From contig JAOUIC010000021.1 of NCBI GenBank assembly GCA_029884275.1, forward strand, positions 1-10,705: 10,705 nt of DNA, written 5' to 3'. Positions within the stretch are counted from its first letter, which is position 1, and the number at the start of each line of letters is the position of its first letter. The DNA is from Gemmatimonadota bacterium (GTDB taxonomy: Bacteria > Gemmatimonadota > Gemmatimonadetes > Gemmatimonadales > GWC2-71-9). Of the stretch, positions 1-5,859 are shown one piece after another. Under the pieces are notes generated by a model. It saw only the letters and a program-made list of their open reading frames with translations. It was not told where the DNA came from and ran no database searches. Made by a program: the position numbers and the translations under genes.

Positions 1-331
1 CCGCATCCAGCGCCCAGATCCGCATGACGGTCCATGGGATCGGCCGCTGGCTCACCGGGTCGACATCCTCCACCCCCTCGGGCTTGGGCGGGAAGGCGGG
101 CGTGGCCATTTCCTCCCACCCTTCCGCACCTTGAAGGCGACGGTGCAGCTTGGGGCCGAAGTGGCCATGCTCGAGTGCCGCATATAACGCCCCGTCACGC
201 GGGTCTGACAGCAGCATGGAGACGTTGTCACCCAGAAAGTCGGGCTCGCCGATCTGCCAGCCGCGCCCCTCACGGTGGAGGGTGAACAGGCCCTTGCGGG
301 TCGCGACATGCAGCGTGTGGGTACCAGCCAT
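1..331 (-). CDS. BNR/WD40-like beta-propeller protein (partial, 3' end outside window)
   Basis: Reading the minus strand from the ATG at 331 gives an open frame of 110 codons that leaves the window at position 1. The N-terminus begins MAGTHTLHVATRKGLFTLHR and continues with a pattern typical of BNR/sortilin-type propellers often annotated as exo-alpha-sialidase-like or WD40/YVTN/BNR repeat proteins: a TRKGLF strand, a DPRDGALYAA blade motif (about residues 43-52), and HFGPKLHR followed by GWEEM. There is no signal peptide, so it is probably cytoplasmic. The start is supported by GGGAGG five to eleven bases upstream, inside the last codons of the preceding gene. It begins 2 nt after the MoaD-like stop and is surely co-translated with it. 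Enzymatic activity is unknown; sialidase activity should not be assumed. Only the first one or two blades can be seen. Confidence 0.8.
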   Translation of the reverse strand, partial: MAGTHTLHVATRKGLFTLHREGRGWQIGEPDFLGDNVSMLLSDPRDGALYAALEHGHFGPKLHRRLQGAEGWEEMATPAFPPKPEGVEDVDPVSQRPIPWTVMRIWALDA

Positions 332-333
332 GG

Positions 334-603
334 TCATCCTCCCGAGAGGGCCTGCATCACGCACACTTCCGTCCCCGACTCGACCGGATCACCGAGCGTG
401 ATCCGGTCCCTCACCTGCGCGCCCCCGACGAAGACGACCATGTGCCGTCGAAGCGCGCCCTGCTCGTCAAGCACATAGCCGCGCGCCGACGGTTCCGCGC
501 GGAAGACCGCCTCCAGGACTTCCCGAACGGTGCCTCCGTCCACCTCACGTTCCGGCAGGCGGACGTGCCGCTGTAGGTTGGCGGTGAAGACTACCCGGGC
601 CAT
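334..603 (-). CDS. MoaD/ThiS-family ubiquitin-like sulfur-carrier-type protein
   Basis: The 89-residue product begins MARVVFTANLQRHVRLPE and ends VCVMQALSGG. The size, the TVREVLEAVF helix (about residues 25-34), the LDEQGALRRHMVVFVGG segment (45-61) and the C-terminal Gly-Gly tail match the beta-grasp MoaD/ThiS fold. In known members the terminal glycine is adenylated by an E1-like enzyme and then thiocarboxylated, or joined to a partner. No E1-like, JAB-peptidase or molybdopterin gene is visible here, so the pathway is unknown. It sits 19 nt after the EF-G-like stop and 2 nt before the propeller gene, which implies one transcript. The start has only a weak, distant CGGAG upstream. Pairing of such proteins with BNR propeller proteins is, as I recall, recurrent in bacteria but functionally obscure. 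Confidence 0.85.
   Translation of the reverse strand: MARVVFTANLQRHVRLPEREVDGGTVREVLEAVFRAEPSARGYVLDEQGALRRHMVVFVGGAQVRDRITLGDPVESGTEVCVMQALSGG
337..343 (-). promoter_or_regulatory. Ribosome binding site of the propeller gene, overlapping the di-glycine codons of the upstream gene
   Basis: On the minus strand the sequence GGGAGGATGACCATG places a good Shine-Dalgarno core (GGGAGGA) 5 nt before the ATG at 331. The GGAGGA portion is also the two glycine codons that end the upstream ubiquitin-like protein, directly before its TGA (334-336). It fixes the start of the propeller gene and indicates translational coupling. Confidence 0.7.
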
Positions 604-622
604 CGGCCAGCCTGACTCCGGG

Positions 623-2683
623 TCACTCCTCCTTGTCCTCCTTCTTGTGCTCCGCGGCCACTTTGGCGGTCACCTCGGGAGGGGCCTCGGCGTAGGAGCG
701 GAATTCCTCATGGAAATCGCCGCGGCCGTGGGTGATCGAGTGCAGCGTGGTGGCGTACTTGTACATCTCCGCCTCCGGCACGATCGCCTTGATCACGGTC
801 CGGCGTCCGTCGCTGTCGGTGCCGAGGATCTGGCCCCGGCGCGACGAGAGATCGCCCATCACATCACCGAGGTACTCGCTCGGCACCCTGACCGTGACAT
901 CGTGCAGCGGCTCGAGCAGCACCGGACGCGCCTTCGGGGCCACGTTCCGGAAGGCCAGGATGCCGGCCATCTTGAACGACATTTCGTTCGAGTCGACGTC
1001 GTGATAGGAGCCGTCGAAGCACTCGGCCTGGAAATCGACCAGCGGGAAGCCCGCGATCACCCCCCGAACTGCCGCTTCCTGGATGCCGCGATCGACCGCC
1101 GGAATGTACTTGTTGGGGATCACGCCGCCCACGATGGCGTCCTCGAACGCGTACCCGGCGCCCCGGGGGCGCGGCGCCAGGCGGATCCAGCAGTCGCCGT
1201 ACTGCCCCCGACCTCCCGACTGCTTCTTGTGCTTGCCCTGGCCCTCGGCCTTCCCCCGGAGGGTCTCGCGATACGCCACCTTCGGCCGCACCAGTTCGGC
1301 GTGCACCCCGAATTTCTTCTGCAGCCGCCCCAGCACGATCTCGAAGTGACGCTCGCCGCGCCCGTGGATCAGGGTCTGGGCCAGCTCCGAGTTGTACTCG
1401 AAGTGAAAGGTCGGGTCTTCTTCGTGGAGCTTGTGGAGTCCCGCCGCGAGCTTGTCCTCCTCTCCCCGGTTCTTGACCACCACCCCGGACGTCGCCACCG
1501 CCTCGGGATAGGGAATCGGGGCCATGTGGACCGGCCGGTCCCGGTGGCAGAAGGTGTCGTTGGTATGCGTGTCCCGAAGCTTGGCCACCGACCCGATGTC
1601 GCCCATCCGCAGCTCGGGCACCTCCAGCCGTTCCTTCCCCTGCTGCACCGAGAGGTGGTTCAGCTTCTCGGCCACGCTGTGCTCGTGGTTCCACACCTCG
1701 TCGCCGTTCTTGATCACGCCCCGATAGAGACGGAACAGGGTCACGTCGCCGACGTGCGGCTCCGACACCGTCTTGAAGACCCGCCCCAGCAGCGGCGACC
1801 CTCCGTGGTCGCCCTCCTTGTCGGGAATCGGCGCCTCGAGCGGCGATGGCAGCAGGTCCACGATCTCGGTGAGCAGGGCCCGGACGCCGTAGGTGAGCGT
1901 GGCGCTTCCCACCAGCATCGGGACGATCTCGCCCGCGAGCACGCCCCGCCGGAGTCCGGCGATGATCTCCTCCCGGGAGAGCGCCTCGCCGCCCAGGTAC
2001 TTCTCCAGCAGCGCGTCATCGGTGCTGGCGATGGCCTCGGTGAGCTGCTGTTCGTACTTCCGGTAGGCGTCGCCCGTCTCGGGCGGCGGCGGAACCACCT
2101 CGTACTCGCCGGTCTTGGTGCCCTTCTTGTACAGATGAGTGTCGCCGGTGAGCAGGCTCACGATGCCGCGGAAGTCCGCCCCGCTGCCGACCGGAATCTC
2201 GACCGGCACCACCTTGGGAGAGAGGTGCGCCTTCACGTCGTCGAACACCCGCTCGAAGTCGGCCCGCTCCCGGTCCATCTGGGTGACGAACAGCAGCCGG
2301 GGCAGGTGCAGCGCGTCGCAGATCTCCCAGACCTTCTCCGTGCCGACCTCGACGCCCCCGGTGGCGTTGATCACCACGATGGCGGCGTCGGCCGAGTAGA
2401 GCGCGGCGGTCCCCTCCCCGAGAAAGTCGAGGAAGCCCGGCGCATCGAGCAGGTTGATCTTGGTGTCCATCCACTCGGCGAACCCGACGCCGAGGCTGAT
2501 GGAGTGCTTGCGTTCGATCTCGTCTGCGGAATAGTCGGTGAGGGTGGTGCCGTCCTGGATGCTGCCGTGGCGCTTGCTCGAGCCCGAGACGAAGGCGAGA
2601 GCGTCCACCAATGTCGTCTTGCCAGCCGCACCGTGCCCCACGAAGGCGACGTTGCGGATGGCCGCGCTGTCATAGACCCGCAT
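623..2683 (-). CDS. Elongation factor G-like translational GTPase (EF-G paralogue)
   Basis: The 686-residue protein has the full EF-G architecture. The GTPase domain shows G1 GHGAAGKT (16-23), a switch I region ERKHSIS where canonical EF-G has RGITI, G3 DAPG (80-83), G4 TQMD (134-137) and G5 SAT (260-262). Domain II lies near 295-380 (GDVTLFRLYRG). Domain IV has KQSGGRGQYG (487-496), IPNKYIPAVD and the tip motif HDVDS (561-565). A C-terminal domain V has PVLLEP and YLGDVMGDLSSRRGQ. It departs from housekeeping EF-G in two ways: G4 is TQMD instead of NKxD, and Phe84 replaces the catalytic histidine of DTPGH. EF-G-like (FusA2-type) proteins commonly carry an aromatic residue at that site. It probably binds ribosomes but may be weak or specialised in GTP turnover. 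The start is fixed by AAGGAGGT 7 nt upstream. It leads the operon with the MoaD-like and propeller genes. Confidence 0.93.
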   Translation of the reverse strand: MRVYDSAAIRNVAFVGHGAAGKTTLVDALAFVSGSSKRHGSIQDGTTLTDYSADEIERKHSISLGVGFAEWMDTKINLLDAPGFLDFLGEGTAALYSADAAIVVINATGGVEVGTEKVWEICDALHLPRLLFVTQMDRERADFERVFDDVKAHLSPKVVPVEIPVGSGADFRGIVSLLTGDTHLYKKGTKTGEYEVVPPPPETGDAYRKYEQQLTEAIASTDDALLEKYLGGEALSREEIIAGLRRGVLAGEIVPMLVGSATLTYGVRALLTEIVDLLPSPLEAPIPDKEGDHGGSPLLGRVFKTVSEPHVGDVTLFRLYRGVIKNGDEVWNHEHSVAEKLNHLSVQQGKERLEVPELRMGDIGSVAKLRDTHTNDTFCHRDRPVHMAPIPYPEAVATSGVVVKNRGEEDKLAAGLHKLHEEDPTFHFEYNSELAQTLIHGRGERHFEIVLGRLQKKFGVHAELVRPKVAYRETLRGKAEGQGKHKKQSGGRGQYGDCWIRLAPRPRGAGYAFEDAIVGGVIPNKYIPAVDRGIQEAAVRGVIAGFPLVDFQAECFDGSYHDVDSNEMSFKMAGILAFRNVAPKARPVLLEPLHDVTVRVPSEYLGDVMGDLSSRRGQILGTDSDGRRTVIKAIVPEAEMYKYATTLHSITHGRGDFHEEFRSYAEAPPEVTAKVAAEHKKEDKEE

Positions 2684-2690
2684 GGATCCA

Positions 2691-2698
2691 ACCTCCTT
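2691..2698 (-). promoter_or_regulatory. Strong Shine-Dalgarno sequence of the EF-G-like gene
   Basis: AAGGAGGT on the minus strand is a near-complete match to the 16S anti-Shine-Dalgarno sequence, 7 nt before the ATG at 2683. It decides the start and suggests high translation, in contrast with several genes here that have no such site. Confidence 0.85.
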
Positions 2699-2715
2699 GT
2701 CGAAGGGGTCGGGCT

Positions 2716-2744
2716 ATCATGCACCGGGGCCACGCGAGTGTCAA
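2716..2744 (-). promoter_or_regulatory. Sigma-70-type promoter for the EF-G-like operon
   Basis: On the minus strand a perfect -35 TTGACA (2739-2744) is followed, after exactly 17 nt, by CATGAT (2716-2721), which matches four of six bases of the -10 consensus. Transcription would start near 2705-2710 and give a leader of roughly 25 nt containing the AAGGAGGT site. It is a sequence match only; no other promoter of this quality is visible in the window. Confidence 0.6.
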
Positions 2745-2854
2745 ATGTCCGACTGTGAAGGGTGGATGAGGCTGTCTTCAGGTCCTGCGTCGGGATGACC
2801 CGGCATGCGGCCGCCTGGTACCGGAAGCCGCCCCATCGACCCCCATTGTGCGGC

Positions 2855-3130
2855 ATGCGCTTCGTTGCCGAACGCATCCTCCCCGCCTACGTGGCGGCGC
2901 TGGACGCCGCCCTGACCGAAGCTGCGGCGCGCCTGCCGGGCGGCCCGTGGCGGCGGGCCCTCCTCCGGTTGCGGGCCCGCGCCGGACGAACCGATGCGCG
3001 GCGCCGGCTCGCCGCCCTCCAGCGCCTCGCCATGGTCGGCGAGGCGCAGGGCTGGCTGTCCGCCGACGAGGCCATCATCCTCCGCAAACTGGCCTACCGG
3101 GTCGCCGCCCTCGCCGATCGAGCTGGCTGA
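2855..3130 (+). CDS. Small alpha-helical hypothetical protein
   Basis: From the ATG at 2855 the frame encodes 91 residues, beginning MRFVAERILPAYVAALDAAL. The protein is rich in Ala, Arg and Leu and should be almost entirely helical, with basic stretches (WRRALLRLRARAG, RTDARRRLAALQRL) and no signal peptide, cysteines or transmembrane segment. Third codon positions are mostly G or C, which supports coding. I do not recognise a family. The frame stays open upstream to an ATG at 2762, but that extension (with WYRKPPHRPP) looks non-coding and overlaps the region just upstream of the divergent promoter. There is no clear Shine-Dalgarno sequence before 2855. A helical regulatory or nucleic-acid-associated role is possible but speculative. 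Confidence 0.5.
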   Translation: MRFVAERILPAYVAALDAALTEAAARLPGGPWRRALLRLRARAGRTDARRRLAALQRLAMVGEAQGWLSADEAIILRKLAYRVAALADRAG

Positions 3131-3157
3131 GCAGGCCGGGCGCGCGGACACGCGTGA

Positions 3158-3247
3158 GCGACTCGTCACGAGCGACGGCGGCGAGCACAAGTTCCTTTGA
3201 TGAATGAATCCGCTGTTGCGCAGCCGGCCGGAGCCGTGACGAGTCGC
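3158..3247. repeat. 13-bp perfect inverted repeat with 64-nt spacer
   Basis: GCGACTCGTCACG at 3158-3170 has its exact reverse complement, CGTGACGAGTCGC, at 3235-3247. The left arm overlaps a shorter dyad, CTCGTCACGAG (3162-3172). The pair lies in the gap between the small helical protein and the dehydrogenase. It could be a pair of operator sites in opposite orientation, the stem of an RNA structure, or a remnant of a small element. No transposase or flanking direct repeat is seen. Confidence 0.55.
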
Positions 3248-3267
3248 GAACGCCAAGCCACGCCCAT

Positions 3268-3273
3268 TAGGTT
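3268..3273 (+). promoter_or_regulatory. Putative -10 element of a leaderless transcript (dehydrogenase)
   Basis: TAGGTT fits the TAnnnT pattern and ends 7 nt before the ATG at 3281, with no Shine-Dalgarno sequence between. A -10 box at this spacing would start transcription at or beside the start codon. The surrounding string TTAGGTTCCGT nearly repeats TTAGGGTCCGT in front of the histidine kinase gene. No -35 is evident. Confidence 0.35.
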
Positions 3274-3280
3274 CCGTACC

Positions 3281-3991
3281 ATGTCCGCACCTCCCGTCGC
3301 ACTCGTCACCGGCGCCACCGAGGGCATCGGCCGGGCCATTGCCTTCGCGCTCGGCCGCGCCGGCTATCGCGTCGGCGCTTGCGCCCGCACCCCCTCGCGC
3401 GTCAGGAGCCTCCTCGAGGACCTGGCCGGGGAGGGCATCGCCGCCGCCGGTCACCCCGCCGACGTGGGCCAGCCCGGCGATGTCGAGGCCATGGTGGGCG
3501 AGATCACCGGCCGCCTCGGGCCGGTGGACGTCCTCGTCAACAACGCCGGCGTCGCGATCCTCAAGCCCTTCGACCAGCTGACCCTGGCCGACTGGGATAC
3601 CACCATGGCGACGAACCTGCGCAGTCTCTTCCTCGTCACCCGGGCCGTGCTCCCGGGCATGCGGGAACGGAAGCGGGGAGCGATCGTCAACATCGCGAGC
3701 CTCGCCGGCCGCAATGGCTTCGCCGGGGGCACGGCATACACCGCATCGAAGCACGCCGTGCTCGGCTTCGGACGCTCCCTGATGATGGAGGTGAGGAAGG
3801 AGAACATCCGCGTCATCACCATCTGCCCCGGTTCGGTCGACACCGCGCTGCTCCATGACCAGGGGATGTTGACCCCGAACTTCGCGTCGGTGCTGACGCC
3901 GGAGGACGTGGCCACGACCGTGGTGAGCGCGCTCGCCCTCCCGGAGCGCGCCCTGGTCAGCGAACTCGACATCCGGCCCACCAATCCGTGA
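3281..3991 (+). CDS. Short-chain dehydrogenase/reductase (SDR), NADP-type
   Basis: The 236-residue product is a classical SDR. The nucleotide-binding motif TGATEGIG is at 10-17, NNAG at 87-90, the catalytic Asn in TNL at 112, Ser140 (NIAS), Tyr153 and Lys157 (YTASK). CPGSVDT (182-188) follows. CART after the second beta-strand places a basic residue (Arg36) where NADP(H)-preferring members have one. The C-terminus SELDIRPTNP resembles the YdfG/3-oxoacyl-reductase-like group. The substrate cannot be read from sequence. The frame is open back to 3197, but that extension is not SDR-like; the fold begins at MSAPPVALVTG, so 3281 is the likely start. The [2Fe-2S] gene follows, with a possible GTGA overlap at 3988-3991. 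Confidence 0.9.
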   Translation: MSAPPVALVTGATEGIGRAIAFALGRAGYRVGACARTPSRVRSLLEDLAGEGIAAAGHPADVGQPGDVEAMVGEITGRLGPVDVLVNNAGVAILKPFDQLTLADWDTTMATNLRSLFLVTRAVLPGMRERKRGAIVNIASLAGRNGFAGGTAYTASKHAVLGFGRSLMMEVRKENIRVITICPGSVDTALLHDQGMLTPNFASVLTPEDVATTVVSALALPERALVSELDIRPTNP

Positions 3992-4026
3992 ACCCGTCGC
4001 AGCGGCCGACTTCCGGATCCATCCAC

Positions 4027-4230
4027 ATGCCGAGCATCCACGTCACCATGTGCGTCTGCCGGCGCTTTCCTTTCGCCCGGCTGCTGCCGCTCGCCAGGGA
4101 GCGGGGATGGGACCTCGATGACGTCATGCGGGAGACCGGGTGCGGCGACAACTGCGGACTCTGCCGCCCTTACCTCCGCCGGATGCTCTCGACCGGAGCG
4201 ACCGCTTTCACCGAGCTGCTGACCGAGTAG
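4027..4230 (+). CDS. Bfd-like [2Fe-2S]-binding protein
   Basis: From the ATG at 4027 the product has 67 residues, with CVC near the N-terminus (C9, C11) and GCGDNCGLCRPYL (C39, C43, C46). The spacing C-x-C-x31-C-x2-C is exactly that of bacterioferritin-associated ferredoxin (Bfd), whose four cysteines hold a [2Fe-2S] cluster on a helix-turn-helix fold. C39 is an extra cysteine. The final helix PYLRRML fits the family. Bfd releases iron from bacterioferritin; no bacterioferritin gene is nearby, and the same fold also occurs as an electron-transfer or cluster module elsewhere. An alternative GTG at 3988, in the overlap GTGA with the dehydrogenase stop, would add 13 residues that do not look conserved but would give translational coupling. 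Confidence 0.8.
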   Translation: MPSIHVTMCVCRRFPFARLLPLARERGWDLDDVMRETGCGDNCGLCRPYLRRMLSTGATAFTELLTE

Positions 4231-4248
4231 CGCGCCCGCCGGGGCGCG
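4231..4248. terminator. GC-rich hairpin after the [2Fe-2S] gene
   Basis: CGCGCCC (4231-4237) and GGGCGCG (4242-4248) form a perfect 7-bp stem with a 4-nt loop immediately after the TAG stop. There is no U-tract, only an A/T-rich patch (ATATTTA) downstream. It may slow or end transcription of the dehydrogenase pair, or be fortuitous in such GC-rich DNA. Confidence 0.3.
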
Positions 4249-4254
4249 GTACCA

Positions 4255-4264
4255 TATTTAGGGT
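4255..4264 (+). promoter_or_regulatory. Putative -10 region before the histidine kinase
   Basis: ATATTTAGGGT is the only A/T-rich patch in the gap. TATTTA (4255-4260) ends 6 nt before the GTG at 4267, so transcription could begin at the start codon; TAGGGT (4259-4264) is an alternative TAnnnT box that would better suit the ATG at 4276. No Shine-Dalgarno sequence precedes either start. Confidence 0.3.
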
Positions 4265-4266
4265 CC

Positions 4267-5859
4267 GTGCCTGACATGCCCCTTCAGCCCGCCGACACCC
4301 GCGCACGCCCCGCCCTCGTCTCGGCGGGCCTGATTCTGGCCAGCGCTCTCGCGGTGGTCGGCGCCTGGTTCGCGGGGCAGGGCCGGGGCATAGGCTGGGC
4401 GCTGCTGCCCGCGGGTGTGCTCGCGGTGCTCCTCGCGGTGCGCCGGGCGGACCGGGTGGGGCGCGCGGCCGGAGCCAGGGTGGTCGCGGCCGAGGAACGC
4501 GTCGCCCAGCGCGACCAGCTCCTCACCTGCCTCCATCGCGTGTCCAGCGACATGGTCTCGGGTGCCGACCTCCCGCAGGTGCTCGACCGCATCGTGGAAG
4601 TCTGCGCCGAGTTGCTGGAGACCGATGGCGCGCTGATCGGGCTGGTCGTCGAGGAAGGGCGATTCGTTCGGATAGAGGCCGCGCGCGGCATCGCCGCTGA
4701 GGCGCGGGGACGGCTGATCCCGGTGGACAGCTCCATGCTGGGGTGGGTGGTGAGCCGCGAGGAGCCGCTCACCTCGACCGATCTCGAGACCGATCCCCGC
4801 AACTTCCGGATCTCGGAGCTCAGCCTCCAGACCATGGCGGGGGTGCCGCTCAGCGCGGCCGGCATCGTGATCGGGGTCCTGGCGGTGTTCAACCGCCGAG
4901 ACAACCGGTCATTCGACGATCGCGACGTCCACCTGCTCGAGACGCTCGCCGACCAGACGGTGGTCGGCATCGAGCGCGCCCACGTGCTCGAGGAGAGCCA
5001 GCGGAAGGAGGCCGCGCTCGCCACCAAGAACCGGCAGCTCCAGCACGCCACCCGGCTCAAGGACCAGTTCCTCGCCAACATGTCCCATGAGCTCCGGACC
5101 CCGCTCAACGCCATCAACGGGTTCTCCGACCTGCTGCTCACCGAGGAGCTCGGACCGCTCAACCCGACGCAGCGCGAGTTCCTCGATTCGGTGCTCCGCA
5201 ACGGCCAGCATCTTCTGGAGCTGATCAACAGCATCCTCGATCTCTCCAAGATCGAGGCCGGCCGCATGACCCTGACCCTCGCACCGACCGACCTGCACGC
5301 GGTGATCGACGGCGCCGTGGCCGGCACCGCCTCGCTCAGGACCGCCAAGCGTCAGAGTTGCAAGCTCGAACTGGGCGCCGAGCCGCTGCTGGCGCAGGTC
5401 GATGGCGGACGCATCCGCCAGATCCTGTACAACCTCCTGTCCAACGCCTCCAAGTTCACGCCCGACGGCGGGGAGGTGACGGTGTCCGCGATCGCGACCC
5501 GCGCCCCCTTGCCCTTTCCCTCCGACCGAGCCGGCGACGCCCCGAGGCTGATGGCGCGGGACGCGGTCTGGATCTCGGTCCGTGACACCGGGATCGGCAT
5601 CAGGCCGGAAGACATGGGGCGGCTGTTCCAGGAGTTCAGCCAGGTGGACAGTTCGGCGAGCCGCGCGCAGCAGGGCACCGGACTCGGGCTGGCCCTCTCA
5701 CGCAGGTTTGTCGAGATGCACGGTGGCACCATCGGCTGCGAATCGGTGTACGGGGCCGGCACGAGCCTCTGGTTCCTGCTTCCGGTGGAGGGGCCCTTCC
5801 GCCGGCCGTCCGGGGAGATGGGCTCCCCCGCCGTCTCCGCCCCACGCCCGGCCGCATGA
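4267..5859 (+). CDS. Membrane-anchored GAF-domain sensor histidine kinase
   Basis: The 530-residue product (GTG start; ATG at 4276 is an alternative) has two hydrophobic helices at about 16-36 and 43-58 joined by a very short loop, so almost nothing faces the periplasm. A short coiled segment leads to a GAF domain (about 85-240; AGVPL at 191-195, GVLAVFNRRD at 203-212). A second coiled linker precedes the HisKA domain, with H274 in MSHELRTPLNAI as phospho-acceptor. The ATPase domain has an N box NLLSNASKF (N393), G1 DTGIGI (440-445), FQEFSQVD and G2 GTGLGLAL (470-477). About 25 extra residues rich in Pro, Arg and Ala lie between the N box strand and G1. There is no receiver domain and no response regulator adjacent. 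Signals are probably cytosolic and read by the GAF domain. The stop overlaps the next start (ATGA). Confidence 0.93.
   Translation: MPDMPLQPADTRARPALVSAGLILASALAVVGAWFAGQGRGIGWALLPAGVLAVLLAVRRADRVGRAAGARVVAAEERVAQRDQLLTCLHRVSSDMVSGADLPQVLDRIVEVCAELLETDGALIGLVVEEGRFVRIEAARGIAAEARGRLIPVDSSMLGWVVSREEPLTSTDLETDPRNFRISELSLQTMAGVPLSAAGIVIGVLAVFNRRDNRSFDDRDVHLLETLADQTVVGIERAHVLEESQRKEAALATKNRQLQHATRLKDQFLANMSHELRTPLNAINGFSDLLLTEELGPLNPTQREFLDSVLRNGQHLLELINSILDLSKIEAGRMTLTLAPTDLHAVIDGAVAGTASLRTAKRQSCKLELGAEPLLAQVDGGRIRQILYNLLSNASKFTPDGGEVTVSAIATRAPLPFPSDRAGDAPRLMARDAVWISVRDTGIGIRPEDMGRLFQEFSQVDSSASRAQQGTGLGLALSRRFVEMHGGTIGCESVYGAGTSLWFLLPVEGPFRRPSGEMGSPAVSAPRPAA

Noticed and set aside
530..2758. 742-codon open frame on the plus strand, antisense to the EF-G-like gene
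   Set aside because: It lies entirely over a clear EF-G homologue and its product is a low-complexity His/Arg/Leu/Val string. Long antisense frames are expected opposite GC-rich genes.
3197..3280. Upstream start (tandem ATG at 3197) for the dehydrogenase
   Set aside because: The 28 added residues do not resemble an SDR N-terminus, the right arm of the inverted repeat would lie inside it, and the fold begins right after the ATG at 3281.
2741..3856. 371-codon minus-strand frame over the small protein and dehydrogenase
   Set aside because: It has no recognisable motif, has Gly/Ala/Arg-rich composition, and sits antisense to the SDR catalytic motifs. It is a shadow.
4284..5348. 354-codon minus-strand frame over the histidine kinase
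   Set aside because: Ser/Arg-rich product with no motif, opposite an unmistakable kinase. It is a shadow.
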